This document shows positions 1 to 11,648 of a DNA stretch of 64,000 nt, piece by piece. A program made the position numbers and the translations under genes. Below the pieces are notes generated by a model that ran no database searches, was not told the DNA's origin, and saw only the letters and a list, made by a program, of their open reading frames with translations. The stretch is from Amphritea sp. (GTDB lineage Bacteria; Pseudomonadota; Gammaproteobacteria; Pseudomonadales; Balneatricaceae), in assembly GCF_016744155.1 (NCBI RefSeq), contig NZ_JADGEW010000012.1, forward strand, positions 1-64,000, in the 5' to 3' direction. Positions within the stretch are counted from its first letter, which is position 1. Each line of letters begins with the position of its first letter.

Positions 1-108
1 ATATACAACTTATTAAGATGATTTTAAGCTGCTTGAATTATTTATATATTTTTCTTTAAAATCGTTTGCCAAGAAGGGATCTCGTATGTAGTATACGCCC
101 CACGTTGA

Positions 109-185
<77 letters not shown>

Positions 186-197
186 ACGTATAAAATC

Positions 198-226
198 AGA
201 CTAGCCGTAAGGTTGGTCTTTTTTTT
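198..226 (+). terminator. Rho-independent terminator of the initiator tRNA
   Basis: A nine-base stem with G-U pairs closed by a GTAA loop is followed by a run of eight T. It starts 13 nt after the tRNA CCA end. Confidence 0.85.
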
Positions 227-260
227 GCGCAAAATAAAGTGGTTAAAAAAGCAGAAAGAC

Positions 261-365
261 GTCGGGCTCAGCTGTTTATAAACGCTCGGGAAGGTCGTCA
301 GTTCAAATCTGGCCCCCGCTACCAACGTAATAATCAGAGGTGTGTCGAAAGATGCGCCTTTTTTT
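261..365 (+). repeat. tRNA-fMet 3'-half repeat unit 1 with terminator
   Basis: Starts with the GTCGGGCTC of the anticodon arm. A different hairpin containing GTTTATAAAC replaces the anticodon loop. The variable region, T arm, acceptor 3' strand and CCA of the initiator tRNA then follow exactly (291-324). The unit ends with a GAAA-loop hairpin and T run at 338-365. The 5' half of the tRNA is absent, so it cannot fold as a tRNA. It resembles the rtT repeats behind E. coli tyrT in design, not in sequence. Confidence 0.85.
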
Positions 366-412
366 GTGCCTGAGATAAAGCAAAGTCCCTTGGTGAAATA
401 GAGCGAGAAAGC

Positions 413-515
413 GTCGGGCTCGGCTCTTTATAAGGGCAGGAAGGTCGTCAGTTCAAATCTGGCCCCCGCTACCAACGTAATAATCAGAGGTGTGCCGAAA
501 GATGCGCCTTTTTTT
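413..515 (+). repeat. tRNA-fMet 3'-half repeat unit 2 with terminator
   Basis: Same design as the first unit: GTCGGGCTC start, a replaced anticodon arm (CTCTT/AAGGG hairpin), an intact copy of the tRNA 3' half at 441-474, and a GAAA-loop terminator at about 488-515. The spacer that follows (516-549) is nearly identical to the 34-nt spacer behind the real tRNA (227-260), with one base different, so spacers were copied with the units. Confidence 0.85.
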
Positions 516-549
516 GCGCAAAATAAAGTGGTTTAAAAAGCAGAAAGAC

Positions 550-653
550 GTCGGGCTCGGCTGTTCATAAACGCTCGGGAAGGTCGTCAGTTCAAATCTG
601 GCTCCCGCTACCAACGTAATAATTAAAGGTGTGTCGTAATGACATGTCTTTTG
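550..653 (+). repeat. tRNA-fMet 3'-half repeat unit 3 with terminator
   Basis: Third unit: GTCGGGCTC start, GTT/AAC hairpin in place of the anticodon arm, and a tRNA 3' half at 580-613 with one substitution in the acceptor strand. A weaker GTAA-loop terminator with several G-U pairs and an interrupted T run ends it at about 653. It is more diverged than the first two. Confidence 0.8.
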
Positions 654-689
654 TTTTGCCTGTAGTTTGAGGTCTGTTTGAAGATCGGG

Positions 690-735
690 TGCCGGGCTCA
701 GCTGTTAATATGGGTGGGAAGGCTCGCTATTTTCA
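690..735 (+). repeat. Degenerate fourth tRNA-derived repeat unit
   Basis: Only the leading part of the unit remains recognisable (CCGGGCTCAGCTGTT and the following GGGAAGG). The T arm and CCA are lost, and no terminator follows. It marks the decaying end of the array. Confidence 0.5.
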
Positions 736-988
736 GGTGTAAGAAAAATCCAATAGATCAATCGGTTATGAGTTTTTCATCTTGGTGTGGATAATCGACA
801 AGATTATTTGTTGTAATAACTATTGCAAATTAGTTAATATGTTAACAAAATGAAGATATAAAATTGATCGCTGTCAGTGGGCCGCTACACTTATTTTGGC
901 TTGCCGGGTAGGGATTAATCTATACTGATTTGTCAGCCTGATATGCTTAGCAGCAGTCTGCATATAATAGAAATAAGAGGAAACTGAA
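736..988. other. Intergenic region upstream of hpaD with inverted repeats
   Basis: This AT-rich stretch has no credible gene. It holds TAACTA-N8-TAGTTA at 817-836 and a second, overlapping repeat GTTAA-TATG-TTAAC at 833-846, about 145-170 bp before the hpaD start. These could be an operator for a regulator of hpaD. No regulator gene is adjacent, so this is only a suggestion. Confidence 0.4.
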
Positions 989-1915
989 ATGGGTAAACTG
1001 GCACTGGTTGCGAAAATTACGCACGTTCCAAGCATGTATCTATCTGAGCTTGACGGTCCGCAAAAAGGTTCACGCCAGTCAGCTATCGATGGGCATATTG
1101 AAATTGGAAAGCGTTGCAGGGAGCTGGGTGTCGATACCATTGTTGTCTTTGATACGCACTGGTTGGTGAATGCTAACTACCACATTAATTGCGCGCCCCA
1201 CTTCAAAGGCAACTACACCAGTGGAGAGTTGCCACACTTCATCTCTAATATGGAGTTTGAATATGATGGTAATCCTGAGCTGGGTAAAATTCTTGCTGAT
1301 GAGTGCACCCAGCAAGGCGTAGAAACGCTTGCCCATGATAAGACTTCGCTGGGGCCGGAATACGGCACTATTGTTCCTATGCGCTATATGAATGAAGACC
1401 GCCACTTCAAGGTTATCTCTGTTTCTGCTTTGTGTACGGTTCATTATCTGAATGATTCCGCTCGTCTGGGTTGGGCAATGCGTGAAGCCATTGAAAAACA
1501 TTACGATGGTACGGTAGCGTTTTTGGCCAGCGGTTCTTTGTCTCATCGTTTTGCCCAGAATGGTCAGGCACCTGAGTTTGCTAACAAAGTTTGGAGCCCG
1601 TTCCTGGAGACGCTGGATCATGAAGTGGTTGAGATGTGGAAGCGTGGAGACTGGAATACTTTCTGTGAGATGTTGCCTGAATATGCGGCTAAAGGTCACG
1701 GTGAAGGCTTTATGCATGATACAGCGATGATGCTGGGTGCTCTGGGGTGGTCAGATTATGAAGGTAAGTCTGAAGTCCTGACACCATATTTCGGTAGCTC
1801 TGGTACGGGTCAGATTAACTGTGTCTTCCCGGTTACTGAGCAGGATGGGTCTGCCGTTCCAGGGCCACAGGCATCGAAAACTTCGAGCTTTGAACCAGGT
1901 TCAAGTCGCTTATAA
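989..1915 (+). CDS. hpaD: 3,4-dihydroxyphenylacetate 2,3-dioxygenase
   Basis: A class III (LigB-type) extradiol dioxygenase that cleaves the ring of homoprotocatechuate with Fe(II) or Mn(II) and O2, in the cytoplasm. The N-terminus (MGKLALVAKITHVPSMYLSE) is nearly identical to E. coli HpaD. His12 and the FDTHW segment around residue 57 are the conserved metal-site regions, and ASGSLSHRF lies in the middle. At 308 residues it is about 25 longer than the E. coli protein because of a polar Ser/Pro-rich C-terminal tail. A GAGGA ribosome site lies 8 nt before the ATG. None of the other hpa pathway genes is present here, so it is an orphan. A strong terminator follows. Confidence 0.95.
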   Translation: MGKLALVAKITHVPSMYLSELDGPQKGSRQSAIDGHIEIGKRCRELGVDTIVVFDTHWLVNANYHINCAPHFKGNYTSGELPHFISNMEFEYDGNPELGKILADECTQQGVETLAHDKTSLGPEYGTIVPMRYMNEDRHFKVISVSALCTVHYLNDSARLGWAMREAIEKHYDGTVAFLASGSLSHRFAQNGQAPEFANKVWSPFLETLDHEVVEMWKRGDWNTFCEMLPEYAAKGHGEGFMHDTAMMLGALGWSDYEGKSEVLTPYFGSSGTGQINCVFPVTEQDGSAVPGPQASKTSSFEPGSSRL

Positions 1916-1954
1916 ATAGTTTAATTAGAGGCCTGTTGGGTTTCTCGTGAATGT

Positions 1955-1985
1955 AAAAAGGCTCGCTGTTGCGAGCCTTTTTTGT
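1955..1985 (+). terminator. Terminator downstream of hpaD
   Basis: A perfect stem AAAAAGGCTCGC/GCGAGCCTTTTT with a short TGTT loop and T run lies 40 nt after the hpaD stop. Confidence 0.9.
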
Positions 1986-2100
1986 GGTTTTTTATAGAGA
2001 GTATTTAAAAGGTTTTTTAACGGGGTTTGGAGAAGAATCTCTCTAGAAGGGAGTCTATTCTTAAGTTGATAATCTATTCTGAATCAGCGGTTCCTGGCTG

Positions 2101-2166
2101 AAAGTAGAATGAATCCGCTAGTTTGTTTCTACTTTTGCATGTCGGCATAACAGTTTTCTGACATGC
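2101..2166. repeat. Two adjacent inverted repeats in the hpaD-tetR gap
   Basis: AAAGTAGAA (2101-2109) pairs perfectly with TTCTACTTT (2127-2135). Directly after it, GCATGTC (2137-2143) pairs with GACATGC (2160-2166). No ORF covers them. The rest of the 1916-2293 gap holds only the hpaD terminator and the tetR terminator. Confidence 0.5.
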
Positions 2167-2249
2167 AGGTGTATTGATTCTATAGTTCTTGCCATTTTGC
2201 CACTCTGATGGTGCTGAAACTTAATTTAGTTAATTTTCCATCATCGGTA

Positions 2250-2279
2250 TAAACAATGCTCTTTGGTTGAAAGGCATTG
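2250..2279 (-). terminator. Terminator of the tetR-family gene
   Basis: On the minus strand CAATGC-CTTT pairs with AAAG-GCATTG (one bulged base) and is followed by TTTAT, just past the stop codon of the TetR-family gene. Confidence 0.65.
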
Positions 2280-2293
2280 TGTTTAGGGGGGGC

Positions 2294-2914
2294 TTAAGTG
2301 TTTTTTAGCATCATGTTTACTGCGGTATCGACCATCTCATCTAAGTGGCTTTGCTCAGTATAGATTCCATCATTGAACAGCCGGCAGAGCCCGTGAAGCG
2401 TAGCCCAGCATACCTGTGCTGTTCGTAGTGTTGAGTCGCCAACGTGAAGAACCTTCTCATCGCATAGATGCTCTATCCATTTGAGCCAGCTTTTGAAGTG
2501 TTGACGAGATCTGTTATGAAGCGATTCAGTCGGTGTGCCGTTGCGCCAGATTTCGCGGCCAAACATTAGGTCATATTGTTCTCGGTGCTTATAGGCGAGT
2601 TCAATATAAGTATGCACATACTGAGTGAAAATCATCGCCAGAGATTCTGATTCTTCCTTGATTCGTACCTCATGAAGTAGCTTTTCGACCCGTTCAAACC
2701 CCTGTTCTGCTATTGCACAGAGTAGCGCATTTTTATCTTTGAAGTGGTGGTAGGGAGCGGTCCGGGATACGCCTACACGGTCAGCAAGTTTGCGCATTGA
2801 AAGGCTTTCGGTGCCTCCTTCTGCAATCATCTCTGTGGCCGTAAACAGCAGTGATTGGTAGAGATCGCCGTGATGGTAATTGCGGGATACTGATGCGGAG
2901 TCTGTCTGTTTCAT
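2294..2914 (-). CDS. TetR-family transcriptional regulator with WHG domain
   Basis: 206 residues. The N-terminal TetR helix-turn-helix spans about residues 20-65 (LADRVGVSRTAPYHHFKDK is the recognition region). The C-terminal part, with FGREIW and ATLHGLCRLF, fits the WHG-type ligand-binding domain common in regulators of fatty-acid or CoA-thioester genes. It is transcribed away from fadH with 135 bp between them. Two operator-like palindromes sit in that gap, close to its own start, so it probably represses both itself and fadH. The ligand is unknown; an enoyl- or dienoyl-CoA is a reasonable guess from the neighbour. Confidence 0.88.
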   Translation of the reverse strand: MKQTDSASVSRNYHHGDLYQSLLFTATEMIAEGGTESLSMRKLADRVGVSRTAPYHHFKDKNALLCAIAEQGFERVEKLLHEVRIKEESESLAMIFTQYVHTYIELAYKHREQYDLMFGREIWRNGTPTESLHNRSRQHFKSWLKWIEHLCDEKVLHVGDSTLRTAQVCWATLHGLCRLFNDGIYTEQSHLDEMVDTAVNMMLKNT

Positions 2915-2936
2915 TCGGGCAATTTAACAATCAATC

Positions 2937-2949
2937 TTGACAGTGTCAA
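2937..2949. promoter_or_regulatory. Putative TetR operator 1
   Basis: A perfect 13-bp palindrome, TTGACA-G-TGTCAA, in the tetR-fadH divergent gap, 23 bp before the tetR start. Confidence 0.65.
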
Positions 2950-2963
2950 AATATCGTTTTATC

Positions 2964-2976
2964 TTGACGCTGTCTA
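2964..2976. promoter_or_regulatory. Putative TetR operator 2
   Basis: TTGACGCTGTCTA is an imperfect copy of the first palindrome. The centres are 27 bp apart. The pair suggests cooperative binding over the divergent promoters. Confidence 0.55.
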
Positions 2977-3022
2977 GTTTGCTTTTTTGTCAGTTTGATA
3001 AGAGAGTAAGCAGCTAAAATAA

Positions 3023-5077
<2,055 letters not shown>

Positions 5078-5078
5078 G

Positions 5079-5420
5079 TTATCTATTGTTGCTGGCCTGG
5101 ATAACGGGGATCTTTTAGTAGATCAGGAGCAGCTTGGTCCTATCTTGCCGATCATTAAGTTCAGCGATGTTGAGCAGGGGATTGCGCTTGCAAATGATAA
5201 CCCAAATGGTTTGGGTGGTTCGATCTGGTCAGCCAAGATCAAGACGGCGGCAGAACTGGCAAAGCGTTTCGAGTGCGGTACCTCCTGGGTGAACTCCCAC
5301 GGTGATATACAGCCAGATGCGCCTTTTGGTGGCATAAAGCAATCGGGTATCGGTGTTGAATTTGGCCGTTATGGCTTGGAAGAATGTACTTCACTTCATA
5401 CCCTGAAAATTACCAGGTAA
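5079..5420 (+). pseudogene. 3' remnant of an aldehyde dehydrogenase gene
   Basis: The open frame encodes only the last 90-110 residues of an NAD-dependent aldehyde dehydrogenase: QLGPILPIIKFSD, then GLGGSIWS, FECGTSWVN and PFGGIKQSGIGVEFG, all of which belong to the C-terminal part of the family. The catalytic Cys and the NAD-binding domain are missing. Similarity begins straight after the fadH stop, so a deletion probably joined fadH to the tail of this gene. There is no good start codon (a TTG at 5145 lacks a ribosome site). Whether a short protein is made is doubtful. Confidence 0.8.
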
Positions 5421-5434
5421 GAGTATAGCCTGAA

Positions 5435-5463
5435 GGAAAGAAGCGACTATGTTGCTTCTTTCC
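5435..5463. terminator. Possible bidirectional terminator between the ALDH remnant and msrA
   Basis: A perfect ten-base inverted repeat GGAAAGAAGC/GCTTCTTTCC with a nine-base loop lies between convergent genes. There is no long T run, so termination is inferred from position. Confidence 0.45.
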
Positions 5464-5486
5464 ACCGAGTATTAGACTAAGATTTT

Positions 5487-5957
5487 TCAGATTGAACAGC
5501 CACCGGGGCCATTTTTGGCGTGGTATTGCTGATGGTACTCTTCTGCGCGCCAGAACTGGGGGGCAGGGGTAATCTCGGTAATGATGGGGTTACCAAAAAT
5601 ACCACTTTTATCCAGTACAACTAAGCTTTGTTCCGCCATGATACGTTGGTGATCGTCGTGGTAGTAAATAGCGGATCTGTATTGATCACCAATATCGGGC
5701 CCTTGACGGTTCAGAGTGGTGGGGTCATGCATCTGCCAGAAGATATCTAACAAAGTATCGTAACTAACTTGTTGATCGTCAAACTCCAGCTGTACCACTT
5801 CTGCATGTCCAGTCGTTCTATTGCAGACATCCTGGTAAGTAGGGTCTGTTTTATGTCCGCCCATATAGCCGACAGCGGTTGATGTAACTCCGGCTGTGCT
5901 GGCAAAGCGAGACTCAACTCCCCAAAAGCATCCTGCGGCAAATGTTGCGGTTGGCAT
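5487..5957 (-). CDS. msrA: Peptide-methionine (S)-S-oxide reductase
   Basis: Reduces the S-epimer of methionine sulfoxide in proteins, with thioredoxin as electron donor. The catalytic motif GCFWG is near the N-terminus. YRSAIYY and HQQYHAKN are typical, and the protein ends GGCSI, which supplies a resolving Cys. The ATG at 5957 (156 residues, MPTATF) is preferred over the one at 5975 because AGGAG lies just upstream at proper spacing. It appears to be monocistronic. Confidence 0.95.
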   Translation of the reverse strand: MPTATFAAGCFWGVESRFASTAGVTSTAVGYMGGHKTDPTYQDVCNRTTGHAEVVQLEFDDQQVSYDTLLDIFWQMHDPTTLNRQGPDIGDQYRSAIYYHDDHQRIMAEQSLVVLDKSGIFGNPIITEITPAPQFWRAEEYHQQYHAKNGPGGCSI

Positions 5958-6081
5958 GCGACTGCTCCTGTTCATGTCTTAACATATCCCTATTAAGACA
6001 AAAGTTCCTAATAAATAGTTCTGTTAGCTTAATCTAAATTTTAGACGGAATATTACCTTTTTGGATACTTATAGTGTAAAA

Positions 6082-6117
6082 AAAACCGGTCTGGCTTCTT
6101 ATAGCCAGACCGGTTTT
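6082..6117 (-). terminator. Terminator downstream of gatB
   Basis: A 15-bp perfect stem AAAACCGGTCTGGCT/AGCCAGACCGGTTTT with a six-base loop. On the minus strand it is followed by a T run. It lies 19 nt after the gatB stop. Confidence 0.88.
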
Positions 6118-6135
6118 GTTTTCTTAGTTGGGTCT

Positions 6136-7590
6136 TTAGTTAGCTAACGCATCCAGTTTCTGCTTTAGCAGCCCCTGTACCTGTCCCGGGTTTGCTTTAC
6201 CCTGGGAGGCCTGCATTACCTTACCCATGAAGAAGCCGATCATCTTGCCGCGTTTTTCTGGTTCAGCGTTGACGTATTGATCTACCTGAGTTTGGTTTGC
6301 GGCGATAACATCATCTACCAGCGACTCGATAGCACCAGTATCCGTTACCTGCTTCAGGCCTTTGGCTTCAATAACTTCATCAGCGTTACCATCACCAGCC
6401 CACATCGCTTCAAATACTTGTTTGGCAATTTTACCAGTGATGGTGTTGTCTTTGATGCGCAGTAGCAATCCACCCAGCATCTCAGCGGTGACGGGAGATA
6501 CGGTGATATCAGTATCGTTCTGATTCAGATGCTTTGACAGTTCTCCCATTACCCAGTTGGCTGCCAGTTTTGCATCGCCTGCGGTATTAGCCACGGTTTC
6601 AAAATAACCGCCCAGCTCTCGGTAGGCAGATAGTACCATTGCGTCGTAGTCGCTCAGTTTGAACTGCTCAAGGAAGCGAGCTTTACGGGCATCCGGTAGC
6701 TCCGGCAAGCAGCTGCGAATTTGCTCTACATATTCATCATCGATGACGATCGGCAGTAGGTCAGGGCAGGGGAAGTACCGGTAATCGTTGGCTTCTTCCT
6801 TGCTTCGCATAGAACGGGTTTCATCTTTGTTGGCGTCGTACAGGCGGGTTTCCTGAGTGATGGTGTGGCCATCTTCAATCAGATCGATCTGACGGACAAT
6901 CTCGCCTTTAATCGCTTTTTCAATAAAGCGGAAGGAGTTGATGTTTTTAGACTCGGTACGGTTACCCAGCTTTTCTTCACCTTTGGGTCGTACGGAGACG
7001 TTACAGTCACAACGGAAGGAGCCTTCAGCCATGTTGCCGTCACAGATGCCTAGATTCGTTACGATAGCGTGAATCTTTTTAACGTAAGCGACGGCTTCCT
7101 CAGCGCTGCGCATATCCGGCTCGGATACGATTTCCAGCAGAGGTGTTCCGGCCCGGTTAAGGTCGATACCGGTCATGCTCGGGAATTCTTCATGGAGGGA
7201 TTTGCCTGCATCCTCCTCAAGATGTGCCCGGGTAACGCCGATCCGCTTAGTGGTGCCATCCTCCAGCTCGATATCGATATGGCCAATGCCGACGATAGGA
7301 TGGAATAACTGGCTGGTTTGATAGCCTTTTGGCAGATCCGGATAGAAGTAATTCTTACGGTCAAATACCGAGATGTGGCCAATTTCAGCGTCAATAGCGA
7401 CACCGAACATGACTGCCATTCGCAGAGCCTCAGCATTAAATACCGGCAGGGTACCTGGCAGAGCCAGATCAACGGCGCATGCCTGTGTATTTGGTTCGGC
7501 ACCAAAGGCGGTGCTGGCTCCGGAGAATATTTTGGACTTAGTCGCCAGTTGGGCGTGAATCTCAAGCCCGATGACTGCTTCCCATTCCAT
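6136..7590 (-). CDS. gatB: Aspartyl/glutamyl-tRNA amidotransferase subunit B
   Basis: 484 residues. Subunit B of the GatCAB complex that converts misacylated Asp-tRNAAsn and Glu-tRNAGln to the amides; it binds the tRNA and carries the kinase site. The family start [13 protein letters not shown] is present, with [14 protein letters not shown] in the cradle domain and a C-terminal YqeY-type tail ([12 protein letters not shown]). It is the last gene of gatC-gatA-gatB, 103 bp after gatA. Confidence 0.97.
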   Translation of the reverse strand: MEWEAVIGLEIHAQLATKSKIFSGASTAFGAEPNTQACAVDLALPGTLPVFNAEALRMAVMFGVAIDAEIGHISVFDRKNYFYPDLPKGYQTSQLFHPIVGIGHIDIELEDGTTKRIGVTRAHLEEDAGKSLHEEFPSMTGIDLNRAGTPLLEIVSEPDMRSAEEAVAYVKKIHAIVTNLGICDGNMAEGSFRCDCNVSVRPKGEEKLGNRTESKNINSFRFIEKAIKGEIVRQIDLIEDGHTITQETRLYDANKDETRSMRSKEEANDYRYFPCPDLLPIVIDDEYVEQIRSCLPELPDARKARFLEQFKLSDYDAMVLSAYRELGGYFETVANTAGDAKLAANWVMGELSKHLNQNDTDITVSPVTAEMLGGLLLRIKDNTITGKIAKQVFEAMWAGDGNADEVIEAKGLKQVTDTGAIESLVDDVIAANQTQVDQYVNAEPEKRGKMIGFFMGKVMQASQGKANPGQVQGLLKQKLDALAN

Positions 7591-7693
7591 CTTGTAAACC
7601 TCTTCTTGCAGCCATTTGTACGTACTCGAACAAATGATACTGCGTTAAATTCTGTTACAACCCGCTCTACATATGAGAGCTGTGTCTGAGCGT

Positions 7694-9142
7694 TTAGCTT
7701 GCAGGTGTCTGCTTATGCCAGTCGGTTGCCTGTTGGAACTGGTGCGCTGCGTTTAGCAGACGCTCTTCAGCAAAGTAGTTTCCGATCAACTGCAGACCTA
7801 CGGGAAGCCCGTTAGTAAAGCCACATGGGATCGACATCCCCGGCATACCAGCAAGGTTCAGGGAGATGGTGAAAATATCTTCCATATACATTGCAATCGG
7901 ATCGGAGGATTTTTCTCCCAGTTTAAAGGCCGGGTGCGGCGTGGTTGGCCCCATAATGATATCAACTTCAGCAAGAGCGTTAACGTAATCCTGCTGAATC
8001 AGGCGACGAATCTGCAGTGCTTTCTTGTAGTAAGCATCGTAAAAACCTTCAGAAAGTGCGTAGGTACCCACCATAATGCGGCGTTTAACTTCTTCTCCAA
8101 AGCCTTCGCCACGGCTGCGTTTGTACATATCTTCCAGGTTAGCTGGATCTTCACAACGGTGACCATAGCGAACGCCGTCAAATCGGGAGAGGTTTGAGGA
8201 GGCTTCAGCCGGTGCAATGATGTAGTAAGCAGGAATCGCCAGATGAGTATTTGGCAGGCTGATCTCTTTGACTGTCGCCCCAAGTGCTTCGAACTCGCGA
8301 ATGGCGCTCTGAACCTGTGCAGTGATCTGAGGATCAATCTCTCCGGAGAAAAACTCTTTAGGTAGGCCTATTTTTAGCCCTTTAAGGGAGTTGTTTAGCG
8401 TCAGAGTATAATCCGGCACCGCTTTATCGATACTGGTTGAGTCTTTGGGGTCGAAGCCCGCCATGACATTAAGCATCATTGCGTTATCTTCAGCGGTGCG
8501 GGCCATAGGGCCGCCCTGATCCAGTGATGAGGCGTAAGCGATCATGCCATAGCGAGAAACCCGGCCGTAGGTCGGTTTCAGTCCGGTGATACCGCAAAGT
8601 GCTGCTGGCTGTCGGATCGAACCACCGGTGTCAGTACCTGTAGCGGCAGGGGCGAGACGCCCGGCTACGGCCGCTGCTGACCCACCGGATGATCCACCGG
8701 GTACACAGTCGTTATTCCATGGGTTACGGGCAGGGCCATAGAAACTGGACTCGTTAGAAGAGCCCATAGCGAACTCATCCATATTGGTCTTGCCGAGGCT
8801 TACAGCGCCGGCAGTATTAAAGTTGTCTATGACAGTGGCGTTGTAGGGAGAGATAAAGTTATCCAGCATCCGGGAACCGCAGCTGGTGCGTACTCCCTGG
8901 GTGCAGAAGATATCTTTATGGGCGATAGGCAGGCCAGTAAAGGCGTGTGCATCTCCTGCGGCGCGGCGCTGATCGGCTGCTTCAGCCTGTGCCAGTGCCT
9001 GTGTCTCGGTAACAGTGATGAAACTGTTTAGTGCGCCATCTTCGGCCTTGATACGGTCAAGGTAGCTGCGGGTCAGCTCAACACTGCTGAATTCACCGCT
9101 TGCTAACCCCTGCGCCAGCTCGGCGAGTGTTTTCTCAAACAT
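7694..9142 (-). CDS. gatA: Aspartyl/glutamyl-tRNA amidotransferase subunit A
   Basis: 482 residues. The glutaminase/amidase subunit, which releases ammonia for the transamidation on GatB. The amidase signature is complete: the catalytic Lys in IAHKDIF (near 76), the Ser-rich [12 protein letters not shown] and the nucleophile region [12 protein letters not shown] (near 150-185). The gatC stop is 39 bp upstream. Confidence 0.97.
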   Translation of the reverse strand: MFEKTLAELAQGLASGEFSSVELTRSYLDRIKAEDGALNSFITVTETQALAQAEAADQRRAAGDAHAFTGLPIAHKDIFCTQGVRTSCGSRMLDNFISPYNATVIDNFNTAGAVSLGKTNMDEFAMGSSNESSFYGPARNPWNNDCVPGGSSGGSAAAVAGRLAPAATGTDTGGSIRQPAALCGITGLKPTYGRVSRYGMIAYASSLDQGGPMARTAEDNAMMLNVMAGFDPKDSTSIDKAVPDYTLTLNNSLKGLKIGLPKEFFSGEIDPQITAQVQSAIREFEALGATVKEISLPNTHLAIPAYYIIAPAEASSNLSRFDGVRYGHRCEDPANLEDMYKRSRGEGFGEEVKRRIMVGTYALSEGFYDAYYKKALQIRRLIQQDYVNALAEVDIIMGPTTPHPAFKLGEKSSDPIAMYMEDIFTISLNLAGMPGMSIPCGFTNGLPVGLQLIGNYFAEERLLNAAHQFQQATDWHKQTPAS

Positions 9143-9181
9143 AATGTTAATCGTTCCTTAAAACAGGTGTTTGGTTCGGGG

Positions 9182-9469
9182 TTATTCGATTACTTTAGGA
9201 ACCTGAAAGAGCCCGGCTTCAACGGCGGGAGCTACAGTCTGCAGCTGGTCGCGCTGATTGCCCTCCGTTACTTCGTCGATGCGTAAACGCTGAATAGCAT
9301 CCATAGGATGGGCCATCGGTTTGATATCCGTTGTATCTACGGCTTGCATCTGGTCGACAAGATCAAGAATGTCGGTCAGGTTTTCAGCGTATTCCTGAAT
9401 ATCCTGTTCGGCGATGTCTAATCGCGCCAGATGAGCGATCTTTTCGACGTCAGTGCGGTCTAAAGACAT
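9182..9469 (-). CDS. gatC: Aspartyl/glutamyl-tRNA amidotransferase subunit C
   Basis: 95 residues, the usual length. GatC wraps around GatA and GatB and stabilises the complex. [12 protein letters not shown] at the N-terminus is the family signature. It is the first gene of the operon and is divergent from mreB with a 156-bp shared promoter region. Confidence 0.95.
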   Translation of the reverse strand: MSLDRTDVEKIAHLARLDIAEQDIQEYAENLTDILDLVDQMQAVDTTDIKPMAHPMDAIQRLRIDEVTEGNQRDQLQTVAPAVEAGLFQVPKVIE

Positions 9470-9613
9470 GATTGAATTCTCATTGCTGTGGTATTTGGTC
9501 AGATAACTAAATAAAGGGGTACGTTAACACATTTGCAGCTTGCCCAAAATCCCCGCCGTTGCTACAGTGGGCCTGTTTTTTAGATCAAGTGAATGTGCGG
9601 GTGCACAATCTAA

Positions 9614-10669
<1,056 letters not shown>

Positions 10670-10733
10670 GTCTGAATAAATTGAATGGTTGATCTTTCAA
10701 GAGTAAAGGAACAGCTTCGACTGGAGGTGTTCC

Positions 10734-11648
10734 ATCGCTAGCATCTTCATTAGCGGGTCCCTACGGACCCGCTTTATCGTTTTGTTGGTTCTATCTATCA
10801 TACTGATCGTGCTGGATCTTAATTGGTCCAAAATGAATCAGACTCGCTCCTACCTATCTTTGTTGATTACTCCTGTGCAATGGATTGTAGATGCTCCAGC
10901 GCAAGTAGCAGATGAGCTCAGTGATGTTTTGGTGACCCGTAGTCAGTTAACGGATGAAAATCGTCGTTTGCGACAGGAAGCATTGTTGCTGAAACAGCGC
11001 GTGCAGCAAATGGCCTCTCTCACTGCAGCGAATGTCCGTTTGCGAGAGTTGCTTGATGGTCGACAACGGCTTGATCAGGATGTCTTTTTAACGGAGTTGA
11101 TCGGGGTAAACCCTGATCCGTTTCAGCATCAGATTGTTCTAAACCGAGGATCGGAAGACCATGCTTATGTAGGGCAGGCTGTTCTCGATTCCGGTGGCAT
11201 TATGGGGCAGATTGTTGAAGTGAGCCATTATACCAGTCGAGCGATGCTGATTACCGATTCCCGTCATGCTATTCCTGTTGAAGTAAATCGAAACGGTTTT
11301 CGTTCAATCGCATTAGGTAATGGCTCTATAAATCAATTAGAGTTAGTACATGTGCCTGATACCGCCGATATTCGTGAAGGTGATCTGCTGGTTTCTTCTG
11401 GATTAGGGGGGCGCTTTCCCCAGGGGTATCCGGTAGCTCGAGTTTCCAGTGTTCAGCGAGATCCAGGACAGCCTTTTTCTATTGTTAAAGCTCAACCAGC
11501 AGCGATGTTGAATAAGAGCCGTCACATTTTGTTGGTAGATATCCCCCAGGTAACTGAATTACCGGCAGATCTTGAACAGGCAATCCCTGAGAAAGTCACG
11601 CCAGAACAGGTGGGCATCGAAACATCGGAGAGTAACGGTGAGCAGTAA
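10734..11648 (+). CDS. mreC: Rod-shape-determining protein MreC (apparent ATC start)
   Basis: Bitopic inner-membrane scaffold of the elongasome: one N-terminal membrane helix, a coiled coil (VTRSQLTDENRRLRQEALL), then two beta domains. The conserved MreC N-terminus (IFISG, then RTRFIV) is encoded upstream of the only standard start, a TTG at 10782 that has no ribosome site. The frame has no ATG, GTG, TTG or CTG between the stop at 10704 and 10782. A strong GGAGG at 10723-10727 sits six bases before ATC at 10734, which would give a 304-residue protein of normal length. A sequence error is the alternative. The polar C-terminal tail overlaps mreD. Confidence 0.85.
   Translation: MASIFISGSLRTRFIVLLVLSIILIVLDLNWSKMNQTRSYLSLLITPVQWIVDAPAQVADELSDVLVTRSQLTDENRRLRQEALLLKQRVQQMASLTAANVRLRELLDGRQRLDQDVFLTELIGVNPDPFQHQIVLNRGSEDHAYVGQAVLDSGGIMGQIVEVSHYTSRAMLITDSRHAIPVEVNRNGFRSIALGNGSINQLELVHVPDTADIREGDLLVSSGLGGRFPQGYPVARVSSVQRDPGQPFSIVKAQPAAMLNKSRHILLVDIPQVTELPADLEQAIPEKVTPEQVGIETSESNGEQ

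Noticed and set aside
261-653. Additional complete tRNA genes in the repeat array
   Set aside because: Each unit lacks the 5' acceptor strand and the D arm and has no proper anticodon loop, so no cloverleaf can form.
1079-1717. Minus-strand ORF across hpaD
   Set aside because: It lies wholly inside a strongly conserved gene and its translation resembles no family.
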